A stretch of DNA of 64,000 nt from Micromonospora pallida (GCF_900090325.1 NZ_FMHW01000002.1:4403001-4467000); one strand, 5' to 3'; shown: positions 19,550 to 29,138, numbered from the stretch's first letter. Program-made: numbers and translations. Notes: generated from the sequence alone by a model not told the origin.

Positions 19550-20047
19550 TCAGAAGGTTAACGGGCGCTCTGTCTCGTCGCCGCCGAAGGTACCGATCTC
19601 CCGCAGCGCGTGCATCTTGTCCCGGCCGCGCTCGATCGAGGCGAGCGCCCGGGTCAGGAACTGCTCGAAGTTGGCCAGCGCCGTGTCGACGTAGTCGTCG
19701 ACCTCCTCGCGGAGCCGCTGGGCCTCGGCGCGGGCCTCGGCGATAATCCGTGCCCCCTCGTGCTCGGCGGAGACGGTGATCTCGTTCACCGAGACCAGCC
19801 GGGCGTGCTCCGCCTCCCCCTCGGTGATGATCCGGTCAGCCTCCCGCTTGCCGGCGTCCATGATCTTGTCCCGCTCCTGCAACAGCACGGCGGCCCGGCG
19901 CAGGTCGGCGGGGAGTTCGGCGCGCAACTCGTCGAGCGCGGCGATCATCTCCCCCCGGTCGACCATGCAGTTGTTCCGGGACATCGGGACGGAACGGGCA
20001 ATCTCCAGCATGGCGATCAGTTCGTCGATGCGGTCGAGCGGGTCCAC
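19550..20047 (-). CDS. sepIVA: DivIVA-like septation regulator (SepIVA family)
   Basis: 165 aa, almost entirely helical and charged. It starts MDPLDRIDELIAMLEIARSV and continues with long coiled-coil stretches such as AEHEGARIIAEARAEAQRLR. Position between the DUF177-rpmF-rnc block and coaD matches mycobacterial SepIVA (Rv2927c), an essential septation factor. The assignment rests on fold and synteny. The GTG start has AGGAGTGAGG upstream. Confidence 0.75.
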   Translation of the reverse strand: MDPLDRIDELIAMLEIARSVPMSRNNCMVDRGEMIAALDELRAELPADLRRAAVLLQERDKIMDAGKREADRIITEGEAEHARLVSVNEITVSAEHEGARIIAEARAEAQRLREEVDDYVDTALANFEQFLTRALASIERGRDKMHALREIGTFGGDETERPLTF

Positions 20048-20283
20048 CGGTGTACCTCACTCCTGTCGTCGTCGGCCGACGTCCATGATGCGGTCTGCGG
20101 CCGCTTCCTGCTGCACCCATCATGCGTGGTGCGGACGAACGCCGGACCATCCCGCCGGCCCGGCGCGTCGCCGCACGGTGCGGTCGACGACGCCGGAGCG
20201 CATCCCGCCCGGCCGGCCCGGCGAAGCCGCTGGCCGCCGTACCGCTGGTCGCAACGGCCCGACGGTACGGGCACCCGGCGGGG

Positions 20284-20772
20284 TCAGTCCCGCCGCTGGA
20301 CGGCCAGCCGGCCCCGCAACTGCTCCCGGACCAGGTCGGGCACGTGCGGCGAGACGTCACCGCCCCACTTCGCGACGTCCTTGACCAGGCTGGAGGAGAG
20401 GAAGGAGTAGAGCGGGTTGGTCGGCATGAAGAGCGTCTCCACCCCGGCCAGACCGATGTTCATCTGGGCCATCTGGAGTTCGTAGTCGAAGTCGCTGACC
20501 GCGCGCAGCCCCTTGACCAGGACGCTGGCCTGCTGCTCCCGGCAGAAGTCCACCAGCAGACCCTGGAAGGACGCCACCCGGACGTTGTCGTAGGAGCCGG
20601 TCACCTCACGCAGCATGGCGATCCGCTCGTCGACGGTGAACAAGCCGCTCTTGGACTGGTTGACCAGCACGCCGACGATCACTTCGTCGAACAGTCGGCT
20701 GGCCCGGCCGATGATGTCAAGGTGTCCGTTGGTGACCGGGTCGAACGAGCCCGGACAGACCGCACGTCTCAT
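20284..20772 (-). CDS. coaD: Pantetheine-phosphate adenylyltransferase
   Basis: 162 aa. It starts MRRAVCPGSFDPVTNGHLDI with the T-x-G-H nucleotidyltransferase motif; the second signature region is LYSFLSSSLVKDVAKWGGDV. It makes dephospho-CoA from phosphopantetheine. Its ATG overlaps the rsmD stop as ATGA, so the pair is coupled. Confidence 0.97.
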   Translation of the reverse strand: MRRAVCPGSFDPVTNGHLDIIGRASRLFDEVIVGVLVNQSKSGLFTVDERIAMLREVTGSYDNVRVASFQGLLVDFCREQQASVLVKGLRAVSDFDYELQMAQMNIGLAGVETLFMPTNPLYSFLSSSLVKDVAKWGGDVSPHVPDLVREQLRGRLAVQRRD

Positions 20773-21332
20773 GATCGGCGACCGTACCAAAGAGTGGTCT
20801 CGCCGTAACGCCGGCTGCGCTCGGCGGTGACGCCCTCCACCCAGTCGACCGGGCCGGACCGGCTGGACCGCTCGACGACAACCAGGGCGTCCGGGGCCAG
20901 CCAGCCACCGTCGACCAGCGCGGCCAGCATCGCGGTGACCTCCGTCTCCGGTACGGCGTACGGCGGGTCGGCGAAGACCAGGTCGTACCGGCCGCCCTCC
21001 GGGCCGGCGGCGAGCACGGTGGACACCTTCCCGGTCACCAGCCGGGCGGCCGGGGCGGCCCGGAGCAGGGCGATGTTCTCCCGTACCACCCGGGCGGCGC
21101 GCGGGTCGGACTCCACCAGCAGCACGTGCGCCGCCCCTCGGGAGAACGCCTCCAGGCCGACCGCGCCGGAGCCGGCGTAAAGGTCGGCCACCCGCGCGCC
21201 GCTCAGGTCCAAACTCGCCTCGACCGCGCTGAACAGCGCCTCGCGTACCCGGTCGGAGGTGGGTCGGGTGCCGGCGCCGGGGGGCGCGGCGATCCGCCGC
21301 CCGCCGAGCGTCCCGGCCACGATCCGGGTCAC
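20769..21332 (-). CDS. rsmD: 16S rRNA (guanine-966-N2)-methyltransferase
   Basis: 187 aa. The motif I SAM site is VADLYAGSGAVGLEAFSRGA and the catalytic motif is FADPPYAVP, both diagnostic of RsmD. It starts with GTG (V-T-R-I-V-A-G-T-L-G-G-R-R-I). The rsmD-coaD pair is a very common bacterial unit. Confidence 0.95.
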   Translation of the reverse strand: MTRIVAGTLGGRRIAAPPGAGTRPTSDRVREALFSAVEASLDLSGARVADLYAGSGAVGLEAFSRGAAHVLLVESDPRAARVVRENIALLRAAPAARLVTGKVSTVLAAGPEGGRYDLVFADPPYAVPETEVTAMLAALVDGGWLAPDALVVVERSSRSGPVDWVEGVTAERSRRYGETTLWYGRRS

Positions 21333-21374
21333 CGTCGCTCCCTCATGCCTCAGACGCTACGCGACACGCCAGGG

Positions 21375-23573
21375 TCAGCCCTTCTCCAGGTACTCGGCGC
21401 GCTCGGCGTCTACCAGGGCGGCCACGGAGGCGGCCAGGGCGGGATGCCGGGCCAGCTCCGGATCCTCCTCGACCAGGGTGATCGCCTCGGCGCGGGCGTC
21501 CCGGATCAGGTCCGCGTCCCGCAGCAGGGAGAGCAGCCGCAGGTGCGAACGGCGTCCGGACTGGGCCGCGCCGAGCACGTCGCCCTCCCGACGCTGTTCG
21601 AGATCCAGTTCGGCGAGCTTGAACCCGTCCGTGGTGGAGGCGACCGCGTCCAGCCGTTCCCGGGCCGGCGTGCCCTCGGTCGCCTCGGTGACCAGCAGGC
21701 AGAGCCCGGCAGCCGATCCCCGCCCGACCCGCCCCCGCAACTGGTGGAGCTGGGAGACGCCGAACCGGTCCGCGTCCAGGACGATCATGACAGTGGCGTT
21801 GGGCACGTTCACGCCGACCTCGACGACCGTGGTGGCGACCAGCACGTCCAGGTCACCAGCGGCAAAGGAACGCATCACCCCGTCCTTCTCGTCGGCGGGC
21901 AGCTTCCCGTGCAACACCCCGATCCGCAGCCCGTGCAGCGGTCCCTCGGCGAGCAGCGGGGCCACCTCGGTCACCGCCAGCGGCGGACGCCGCCCGCTGT
22001 CGTCCTCCTTCGGAGCCTCCTCCTCGGACGCTGGCCCCTCGCCGATCCGGGGGCAGACCACGTACGCCTGGTGGCCGGCGGCGACCTCCTCGCGTAGCCG
22101 ACGCCAGGCCCGGTCCAGGTAGGCCGGTTTCTCGGCGGCCGGCACCACGTGCGAGGCGATCGGCGACCGGCCCTGCGGCAACTGGGCCAGGGTGGAGATC
22201 TCCAGGTCGCCGTAGACGGTCATGGCGACCGTACGCGGGATCGGGGTGGCGGTCATCACCAGCACGTGCGGCGGCTGGTCGGCCTTGGCCCGCAACGCGT
22301 CGCGCTGCTCCACCCCGAAGCGGTGCTGCTCGTCGACCACGACCAGACCCAGGTCTGCGAAGTCGACGCCCTCGTAGAGCAGGGCGTGGGTGCCGAGCAC
22401 GATGCCGGCGCGCCCCTCGGCGACCTCGGCGAGCGCCCGGCGGCGGGCCGCCGCGCCGAGCGAGCCGGTGACCAGCTCGACCCGGGTGGCGTGCTCGGCG
22501 GCCCCCAGCTCACCGGCCTGCGCCAGCGGGCCGAGCAGCTCCTGGATGCCCCGGTGGTGCTGGGCGGCGAGCACCTCGGTCGGGGCGAGCAGCGCCGCCT
22601 GCCCACCCGCGTCGACCACCTGGAGCATGGCCCGCAGCGCGACGAGGGTCTTGCCGGAGCCGACCTCGCCCTGCAACAGCCGGTGCATCGGGTGCGCGGT
22701 GCCCAGATCGGTGGCGATCTCCCGGCCGACGTCCCGCTGGCCGCCGGTCAGCTCGTACGGCAGGCCGGCGTCGAACGCCGTGAGCAGCCCGTCCGGCTTC
22801 GGCGGCCGGGGTCGGGCCGGCCAGTCCGCGGCCCGGAGCTTGCGCTGCACCAGCGTCACCTGCACGGCGAACGCCTCGTCCCACTTGAGCCGTCGCCGGG
22901 CCCGGTACAGGGCCTCCTTGGTGGACGGCCGGTGGATCTCGCGCAACGCCTCCGCCAGCCCGACCAGGTTGCGGGTGGCACGCACCGTCGCCGGCAGCGG
23001 GTCCTCCGGCGGGGTGAGGGTGTCCAGCACCGTCCGCACGCACTTGGCGATCACCCAGGTGGGCACCGCGGCGGCGGCCGGGTAGACCGGGATCAGCGCC
23101 CCGGCGAACTCCTCGACCTCCTCGGTGGCCGCCGCCTCGCCCTCGCCACCCTCGCCGAGCAGCACGTACTCCGGGCCGTTGAGCTGGCGTTTACCCCGGA
23201 ACTCGGTGACCTTCCCGGCGAACAGCCCCCACCGGCCGGGCCGCAGTTCCCGCTCCCGCCAGGCCTGGTTGCCGAAGAAGGTGAGGGTGAGCACGCCGCC
23301 GGAGCCGTCCCCGACGGTCACCTCCAGCAGGTTGCCCCGGCGCTGCCGCATCGGGCGCACCGCCGTGCGCTGCACCTGGGCCAGCACGGTCACCTGCTCG
23401 CCGACGTCCAGGGAGCGGATGTCGGTGTGCTCGCCGCGCTCGTCGTACCGGCGGGGGAAGTGGTAGACCAGGTCACCGGCGGTGTGCAGGTCGAGGTGGC
23501 CGGCGAGGGCCTTGGCGGTCTTCTCCCCCACCAGCTTCTTCAGCGGCGTGTCCACCGTGCACTGCTCGGTCAT
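21375..23573 (-). CDS. recG: ATP-dependent DNA helicase RecG
   Basis: 732 aa. The N-terminal OB/wedge domain includes FFGNQAWRERELRPG. Helicase motif I is QGEVGSGKTLVALRAM, motif II VVVDEQHRFGVEQRD and motif III MTATPIPRTVAM; the C-terminal half has LRGRVGRG. RecG remodels stalled forks and Holliday junctions. The ATG overlaps the upstream fakA stop as ATGA. Confidence 0.97.
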   Translation of the reverse strand: MTEQCTVDTPLKKLVGEKTAKALAGHLDLHTAGDLVYHFPRRYDERGEHTDIRSLDVGEQVTVLAQVQRTAVRPMRQRRGNLLEVTVGDGSGGVLTLTFFGNQAWRERELRPGRWGLFAGKVTEFRGKRQLNGPEYVLLGEGGEGEAAATEEVEEFAGALIPVYPAAAAVPTWVIAKCVRTVLDTLTPPEDPLPATVRATRNLVGLAEALREIHRPSTKEALYRARRRLKWDEAFAVQVTLVQRKLRAADWPARPRPPKPDGLLTAFDAGLPYELTGGQRDVGREIATDLGTAHPMHRLLQGEVGSGKTLVALRAMLQVVDAGGQAALLAPTEVLAAQHHRGIQELLGPLAQAGELGAAEHATRVELVTGSLGAAARRRALAEVAEGRAGIVLGTHALLYEGVDFADLGLVVVDEQHRFGVEQRDALRAKADQPPHVLVMTATPIPRTVAMTVYGDLEISTLAQLPQGRSPIASHVVPAAEKPAYLDRAWRRLREEVAAGHQAYVVCPRIGEGPASEEEAPKEDDSGRRPPLAVTEVAPLLAEGPLHGLRIGVLHGKLPADEKDGVMRSFAAGDLDVLVATTVVEVGVNVPNATVMIVLDADRFGVSQLHQLRGRVGRGSAAGLCLLVTEATEGTPARERLDAVASTTDGFKLAELDLEQRREGDVLGAAQSGRRSHLRLLSLLRDADLIRDARAEAITLVEEDPELARHPALAASVAALVDAERAEYLEKG

Positions 23574-25195
23574 TCGACCCCCACCAGGAGCGGATAGTGC
23601 GGTTGGCCCCCGGCGTACGCCTGGACCTCCACGAACGGCCAGCGCCGGACGACGTGCGCGCGGACCGTGTCGACCAGTCCGTCCGGGGCGTCCGCCCCGG
23701 CGAGCAGGGTGACCAGCTCACCGCCCCCGCCGAGCATCCGGTCCAGCAGCGCGGTGCAGGTGTCGAGCAGGTCCCCGCCGACCAGGTGCACCTCCCCCTC
23801 GACCAGGGCGAGCACGTCACCGGGGCGGCACGGACCGGCGACGGTGAGCGCCTCCCGGCGGGCGTGGCAGACCTCGGCGTACCGGCAGGCCCCGGCGGCC
23901 TCGGCCATGGCGATCACGTCGTCCTCGAAGGAGCGCGCCGGGTCCCGGACGGCGAGGGCGGCGAGGGCCTGCACCGGGGAGCGGGTCGGCACCACGCTCA
24001 CCCGTACCCCGAACCCGTGGGCCTGGCGCACCACCTCGCCCGCCACGGTCGCCGTGGCGGGATCGTTCGGCAGGACCACCACCCGGGCCGCTCCGGTGGC
24101 CCGGACCGCGTCCAGCAGCTCCCCGATGGAGGGGTTGGCCGGCACCACCGTCGCGCCCTCGCGGGCGAAGACCGCCGCGATGCCCGCGCCGGGGGCGACC
24201 ACCACGGCCGCGCGGGCCGCGTCGTCCGGGACGGGCGGCGGGGCCGGTGCCGGCTGGTCGGCGAAGCGGGTCACCGAGATCCGGTACGGCCGGCCGGCCG
24301 TCACACCGGCCTCGACCGCCGCGCCGACGTCGTTGACGTGGACGTGGACGTTCCAGGTGCCGGACTCCCCCGGCGGCGGGTCGTCCCCGACCACCACCAG
24401 CGAGTCGCCCAGCCCCTCGAGGGTGCGCCGCATCCGGGCGACCGCCGCCGGCTCGGCGTCGAGCAGGAACTGCACCTCGTAGGCGTAGGCGTCGGAACCG
24501 GTCTCGCGGGCGGCGGTGGCCGGCGGGCGGACCGGGCGGGCCAGCGGCGCCGACCGGGTCGGTGACTCGCCGGTGACCACCTCGACCAACGCGTCCAGCA
24601 GCAGGCAGAGGCCGCGTCCACCGGCGTCGACCACCCCGGCGCGGGCCAGTGCCGGCAGTTGTTCCGGGGTGCGCGCGAGCGCCCGGGCCGCCGCGCCGGC
24701 CGCGGCCCGGGCCACCGCGTGGAGGTCGTCGCTGGCGGTCTCCGCCGCCCCGTCCGCCGCGCCGGCCGCCACGCTGAGCAGCGTGCCCTCGACCGGTTGG
24801 GCGACCGCGGCCCGGGCGGCGACGGCCGCGTTCCGCAGGGCGGTGGCGAGGGCCCGGCCCCGGACCGCCGGGCAGGGGGCGAGGGCGTCGGCCAGGCCGC
24901 GCAGGAGCTGCGCGAGGATCACGCCGGAGTTGCCCCGGGCCCCGAGCAGCGCGCCCCGGGCCATCAGCCGCAACGCGTGGCCGTGCGGGGTGGTCCCGCC
25001 CTCCGGTGAGGTGTCGAGGTCCATCGCCAGGGCATGCTGGGCGGAGGTGAGGGTGAGCACGAGGTTGGTGCCGGTGTCGCCGTCGGGGACCGGGAAGACG
25101 TTCAGGTCGTCGATCTCGCCCTGGTGGTGCCGCAACGCTGCGAGCCCGGTGGCGCACCAGCGGCGCACCGCGTCGGCGTCCAGCGTCTCCAGCAC
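23570..25195 (-). CDS. fakA: DAK2/DhaL-domain protein, FakA (YloV) fatty acid kinase family
   Basis: 541 aa from the GTG at 25195, which sits right before the conserved LETLDADAVRRWC; a GTG at 25219 is equally possible and neither has a good ribosome site. The DhaL domain shows DDLNVFPVPDGDTGTNL with the metal-binding aspartates. The C-terminal half carries the FakA regulatory region. FakA family kinases phosphorylate FakB-bound fatty acids; no fakB is nearby. The order fakA-recG beside rpmB is widely conserved. Confidence 0.85.
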   Translation of the reverse strand: MLETLDADAVRRWCATGLAALRHHQGEIDDLNVFPVPDGDTGTNLVLTLTSAQHALAMDLDTSPEGGTTPHGHALRLMARGALLGARGNSGVILAQLLRGLADALAPCPAVRGRALATALRNAAVAARAAVAQPVEGTLLSVAAGAADGAAETASDDLHAVARAAAGAAARALARTPEQLPALARAGVVDAGGRGLCLLLDALVEVVTGESPTRSAPLARPVRPPATAARETGSDAYAYEVQFLLDAEPAAVARMRRTLEGLGDSLVVVGDDPPPGESGTWNVHVHVNDVGAAVEAGVTAGRPYRISVTRFADQPAPAPPPVPDDAARAAVVVAPGAGIAAVFAREGATVVPANPSIGELLDAVRATGAARVVVLPNDPATATVAGEVVRQAHGFGVRVSVVPTRSPVQALAALAVRDPARSFEDDVIAMAEAAGACRYAEVCHARREALTVAGPCRPGDVLALVEGEVHLVGGDLLDTCTALLDRMLGGGGELVTLLAGADAPDGLVDTVRAHVVRRWPFVEVQAYAGGQPHYPLLVGVE

Positions 25196-25261
25196 GGCGG
25201 AAAGCCTACTGGCGGGCACCGACAGCCGCCGGACATCACCGGCGACGGCCCGTCGCGCCGG

Positions 25262-25355
25262 GTTCGGGAGCCATCCCGGTGGGCCGGTCCGGAGCCACAC
25301 CCGGTGGTCCGGTCGGGAGCCGTTTCCCGACCGCCGGGGTCCGGTCGGGAGCCGG
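25262..25355. repeat. Degenerate direct repeats in the fakA/rpmB divergent region
   Basis: The phrase GGTCCGGTCGGGAGCCG occurs twice (25306-25322 and 25339-25355) and a diverged version precedes them. It lies between the divergent fakA and rpmB genes, upstream of a possible rpmB -10 (TAGCCT, 25381-25386). Confidence 0.5.
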
Positions 25356-25451
25356 TTGGCTGGTCCCGGGGGGCATCGGGTAGCCTGACCAGGTTGCCTG
25401 GGCAGCACCTGCCGGCGACCCTCGTGAACGAACGAATTTCAGGAGTATCCC

Positions 25452-25643
25452 GTGGCTAGCGTGTGCGACGTCTGTGGCAAGGGGCCGGGCTTCGGCCACA
25501 ACGTGTCCCACTCGCACCGGCGGACCAACCGCCGCTGGAACCCGAACATCCAGTCGGTGCGTACCCCGGCCGGTGGCGGCAACACCAAGAAGCTCAAGGT
25601 CTGCACCTCGTGCATCAAGGCCGGCAAGGTCACCCGCGCCTGA
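25452..25643 (+). CDS. rpmB: 50S ribosomal protein L28
   Basis: 63 aa. A GTG start follows AGGAGT. Sequence markers are [34 protein letters not shown] and [12 protein letters not shown]. Both C-x2-C pairs are intact, giving the zinc-binding form. It is divergent from fakA and ends in a strong hairpin. Confidence 0.97.
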   Translation: MASVCDVCGKGPGFGHNVSHSHRRTNRRWNPNIQSVRTPAGGGNTKKLKVCTSCIKAGKVTRA

Positions 25644-25673
25644 CGCGGTAACACCGCGCCCCACCGTCGTCAC

Positions 25674-25702
25674 TGCCGGCGGACCCTCGTGGTCCGCCGG
25701 CA
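25674..25702 (+). terminator. rpmB terminator
   Basis: A 12-bp perfect stem (TGCCGGCGGACC and complement) with loop CTCGT begins 31 nt after the rpmB stop. There is no U tract, as is common in actinobacteria. Confidence 0.75.
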
Positions 25703-25873
25703 CTGTCGTACTCACCCCCCGTTGCACGACCCTCACCTCCCCCCGGTGCGGCCGTCGATCACGAGCTTGGCGTCAGCTTCCGACCTTCCGGTGACGCGAA
25801 CCTCCTGATCGACGCGGACAGCGACGGCCCGTACGGGGGCGGCGTTCGCGTACCCAGCCTGGAGGGCTGACTT

Positions 25874-27127
25874 GTGGTGCTGGGCCTCGGTCGAGACGAG
25901 ATGATCATCGTCGGGGTGCCGCCGGGCGTGCTCGGCATCCTGGGTGAGCTGCTTCCCGCCGACAGTGTCGTGATCATCGAGGATCCCGAGCTGATCCGTC
26001 GCCGTGACCTGCACCGGAAGCTGGCCAAGGTGCCGTTCGTCCCCCGGGTGGTGCCGGCGGCGTACCAGCGGGACGCCCTCGACGTCGAGGGGCTGCTGGC
26101 GGCCGAGCCGGCGCTCGCCACCGCCCGGCTGGTCATGCCCGGCGTGGAGTACACGGTCACCGCCGCCGCGCGGCTGGCCGAGCGGCTCGGTCTGCCCGGT
26201 GCCGGGGTGGCCGCCGCCCAGACCTTCACCGACAAGCACCGCCTGCGGCGGCTCGCCGCCGACCACGGCCTGCCCAACCCGGCGTACGCGCTGGTCCGCA
26301 CCCCGGCCGAGGCGGAGGCGTTCGTCCGGCGGGTGGGCGGACGATGCGTGCTCAAGCCGACCCGGCGCGCGGGCAGCCTGGGGGTGCAGTTCCTCGACGA
26401 CCCGGACGCCGTCGCCGCCGCGTGGGCGGCCACCGCCGACCCGCCCGGCTCCGACGAGGAGGCCGAGGTGCCCACCGAGGTGATGGTCGAGGCGGCACTG
26501 ACCGGTTCCGAGCACAGTGTCGAACTGCTGGTGGCCGACGGCGAGGTGATCTTCGGCAACGTCACCGACAAGCGGGTGCTGCCCGGCCGGCACCCGGTGG
26601 AGACCGGGCACACCGTCCCGTCCGGGCTGCCCGAGGCGGAGTACCGTGCCCTGCTCGACGTCGCCGGCCGGCTGGCCAGGGCTGCCGGGTTCCGCACCGG
26701 CGTGCTGCACAGCGAGTGGATCCTGGCGGACGGGGTGCCGACCCTGGTGGAGTGCGCCGCCCGGCTGCCCGGCGACCTGATCGCTGCGCTCGTCACGGTG
26801 GCGTACGAGGCGTCGTTCATGGCGGCGTACCTGCGGGTGCTCCTCGGGGAACGCCCGGCGCTGCCGGCCCGCGCGGTCGCGGCGGCGGCGGTGGAGTTCC
26901 TGATCGCCCCGCCGGGCACGGTCACCGCGGTCGAGGGCGTCCGCCCGGCCCACCGGGTGTCCGGTGTGCTCGACCTGCACGTGGACGTGGCGGTCGGCGA
27001 CCGGGTGGCCGAGGTGGTCTCGTCCCGACAGCGCAGCGGTCACGTGCTGGTCTGGGGCGCCGACCCGACCGAGGCGGCGGACGCCGCGCAGCGGGCCGCC
27101 GGGTTGGTCCGTTTCGAGGTGGCCTGA
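25874..27127 (+). CDS. ATP-grasp ligase, substrate unknown
   Basis: 417 aa. The central ATP-grasp fold shows CVLKPTRRAGSLGVQF (ATP-binding lysine and glycine loop), EVMVEAALTGSEHSVELL and TGVLHSEWILADGVPTLVEC; the last carries the metal-binding acid, with an R-x-P-G-D segment after it. Overall similarity is to carboxylate-amine ligases of the carnosine-synthase/biotin-carboxylase-like group. The start is a GTG with GGAGGG at 25861. It stands alone, with no pathway genes adjacent. A tripartite-domain peptide or amino-acid ligase is the likely class. Confidence 0.75.
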   Translation: MVLGLGRDEMIIVGVPPGVLGILGELLPADSVVIIEDPELIRRRDLHRKLAKVPFVPRVVPAAYQRDALDVEGLLAAEPALATARLVMPGVEYTVTAAARLAERLGLPGAGVAAAQTFTDKHRLRRLAADHGLPNPAYALVRTPAEAEAFVRRVGGRCVLKPTRRAGSLGVQFLDDPDAVAAAWAATADPPGSDEEAEVPTEVMVEAALTGSEHSVELLVADGEVIFGNVTDKRVLPGRHPVETGHTVPSGLPEAEYRALLDVAGRLARAAGFRTGVLHSEWILADGVPTLVECAARLPGDLIAALVTVAYEASFMAAYLRVLLGERPALPARAVAAAAVEFLIAPPGTVTAVEGVRPAHRVSGVLDLHVDVAVGDRVAEVVSSRQRSGHVLVWGADPTEAADAAQRAAGLVRFEVA

Positions 27128-27200
27128 ACCCCGGCGATCCACCCGGCGTCGGCCCCGCCACCCAAGCGGCGCGACCGGTCCCGTCCGGGCAGCGAGGCGG

Positions 27201-27668
27201 TCAGAGGGTGCGGCCGAAGGAGAGGCAGCCCGGCGCGTCCCGGTAGTAGCCGAAGTTGGGGATCCGCTCGTAGCCGGCCGCGTGGTACATGGCGATCGCC
27301 TCCGGCTGCCGGTCCCCGCACTCCAGGACGACCCGCTTGCGGCCCAGGTCCCGCGCCGAGCTCTCCACCGCCGCCAGCACCGTCCGGGCCACTCCCCGAC
27401 CCCGGGCCGCCGGGGCGGTGTACATCCGCTTCAGCTCCGCCACCTCGCCGGTGTCGCCGTGACTGCGCCAGCCCCCGCAGCCGACCGGCTCGCCGTCCCG
27501 GTAGGCCACCAGGAACGCCCCGTCCGGGGCCTCGAACTCGGCCGCGTCGACCGGGGTTTCGTCGCCGCTGCCGCCGTACCGGCCGGCCAGGTCGGCCAGG
27601 GCCGCCCGGACCAGTCCCTGCGCCACGTCGGAGTCGAAACGCAGCACGCGGATCTCGATGTCGCTCAC
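27201..27668 (-). CDS. GNAT-family N-acetyltransferase
   Basis: 155 aa from a GTG at 27668. The acetyl-CoA loop is MYTAPAARGRGVARTVLAAV with R-x-x-G-x-G/A, and the C-terminal EAIAMYHAAGYERIPNFGYY is the usual beta-bulge region. Acceptor substrate unknown. It is separated from thiL by a palindromic repeat. Confidence 0.8.
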   Translation of the reverse strand: MSDIEIRVLRFDSDVAQGLVRAALADLAGRYGGSGDETPVDAAEFEAPDGAFLVAYRDGEPVGCGGWRSHGDTGEVAELKRMYTAPAARGRGVARTVLAAVESSARDLGRKRVVLECGDRQPEAIAMYHAAGYERIPNFGYYRDAPGCLSFGRTL

Positions 27669-27739
27669 CCCCGCAGGGTACGACCGCGGCCGGTCCGGAA
27701 CCGGGCCGGCCGCCCCCGATCGGTCGTACGTCACGTCCG

Positions 27740-27799
27740 GGTGTTTGCAGGGGACCCCTGCTCCTCAAAATGCGGTAGCAAGGGTCCCCTGCAAACACC
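27740..27799. repeat. 60-bp palindromic intergenic repeat, copy 1
   Basis: The ends GGTGTTTGCAGGGGACCC and GGGTCCCCTGCAAACACC are inverse complements. The interior, read on the minus strand, includes TACCGCATTTTGAGGAGCAG, closely matching copy 2. It lies between thiL and the GNAT gene, both on the minus strand. Confidence 0.85.
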
Positions 27800-27820
27800 G
27801 GGAGAGGCCGGGAGCACCGA

Positions 27821-28782
27821 TCAGCGGAAGTGGTCCCAGCCGACCGGCCCCTCCCAGGGTTGTCCGTCCACCGTCACCCCGGTCCCCTCGCCCACCCGGC
27901 CGATCGCCCGCCACGGCGGCGGCAGGGCCACCGCCGGCGGGAAGGTCGCGGCCAGGGCGTGGTCGTCGCCGCCGCCGAGGATCCAGCCGTACGGGTCGAC
28001 GCCGAGCGCCTGGGCGGCGTCGGCCATCTGCCGGGGCACCTCGAACGCGTCGCGCCGGACGTCGACGGCGACCCCGCTCGCCCGGGCCACGTGTCCGAGG
28101 TCGGCCAGCAGTCCGTCCGAGACGTCGATCATGGCGGTCGCGCCGAGCCGGGCGGCGTACGGGCCGGCCGGGTACGGCACCTCCGGCCGCCGGTACGCCT
28201 CGACCAGCAGTTTCGGCGTCCGGAAGCCCCGGGACAGCACGGTGTACCCGGCCCCGCGTACCCGATCCGACCGGCCAGGGCGACGACGTCGCCGGGGCGG
28301 GCGCCGGAGCGGAGCACCGGGGGCCGGCCGCCCAGGTCACCGAGGGCGGTCACCGCGATGGTCAGGGTCGGACTGGCGGACATGTCACCCCCCACCACGC
28401 CCGCCCCGACCTTGGCCGCCTCGGCGGCCAGCCCGTCGGCGAGCCCCTCCGCCCAGGCCACGTCGAGGTCCGGCGGCACACAGAGGGCGACCAGCAGGGC
28501 GGTCGGGGTGGCGCCCATCGCGGCGATGTCGGCCAGGTTCGCCGCCGCCGCCCGGTGGCCGACGTCCACCGCGCTGGACCAGTCCCGCCGGAAGTGCCGC
28601 CCTTCCACCAGCACGTCGGTGGAGGCGGCCACCCGTCCGTCCGGGGCCGCCACCAGCGCCGCGTCGTCGCCGGGGCCGAGCAGGCAGGCCGACCCGGCCG
28701 GCAGCCGGGCGGTCACCCGGTCGATCAGCCCGAACTCTCCACTGCCCGTGACGCTCCCGACGCCGCCGGTGCCACCGTTCAT
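27821..28782 (-). pseudogene. thiL: Thiamine-monophosphate kinase, interrupted by a frameshift
   Basis: The N-terminal frame (28782 downward) reads GEFGLIDRVTARL, LLGPGDDAALVAAPDGR and VVGGDMSASPTL, clear ThiL motifs. After GRIGYAG it shifts into nonsense, while the next frame resumes GYTVLSRGFRTPKLLVEAYR, then MIDVSDGLLADLGHVAR, and ends PWEGPVGWDHFR at 27821. The break is at a run of four C on the plus strand (28252-28255) where five would restore a single ORF of about 320 codons, the normal family length. It is therefore either a real recent mutation or a homopolymer sequencing error. ThiL makes thiamine diphosphate and is normally important. Confidence 0.85.
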
Positions 28783-28904
28783 GCGCTGCCGCCGCTCTGC
28801 TCGCTCACCGCTTCTCCTTGACCACCCATCGGGATCGGGCCTGGTGGGTAGGGTAGTTTCACTCCTCGGGCCGCCCCCGGGTGGCGACGGACGGAGGTCG
28901 AGTC

Positions 28905-29138
28905 GTGGTACAGGCGTACATCCTCATCCAGACAGAGGTCGGTCGGGCACGTGACGTGGCCGGTGTGATCGCGGACCTTGCCGGCGTGGTACGGGTCGAC
29001 GCCGTCACCGGGCCGTACGACGTGGTGGTGCTCACCGAGGCGAACAACGTCGACGAGCTCGGCAAACTGATTGTCAGCAAGGTGCAGATGGTGCCCGGCA
29101 TCACCCGCACCCTGACCTGTTCGGTGGTGCGACTGTAA
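28905..29138 (+). CDS. Stand-alone Lrp/AsnC ligand-binding (RAM) domain protein
   Basis: 77 aa. A GTG at 28905 follows GGAGG. The whole protein is one ferredoxin-like RAM domain (VQAYILIQTEVGRARDVAGV, DAVTGPYDVVVLTEANNVDE); the DNA-binding helix-turn-helix of full Lrp proteins is absent. Such proteins form amino-acid-sensing oligomers or partner with full-length regulators. Its stop is directly followed by the DUF3515 GTG. Confidence 0.85.
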   Translation: MVQAYILIQTEVGRARDVAGVIADLAGVVRVDAVTGPYDVVVLTEANNVDELGKLIVSKVQMVPGITRTLTCSVVRL

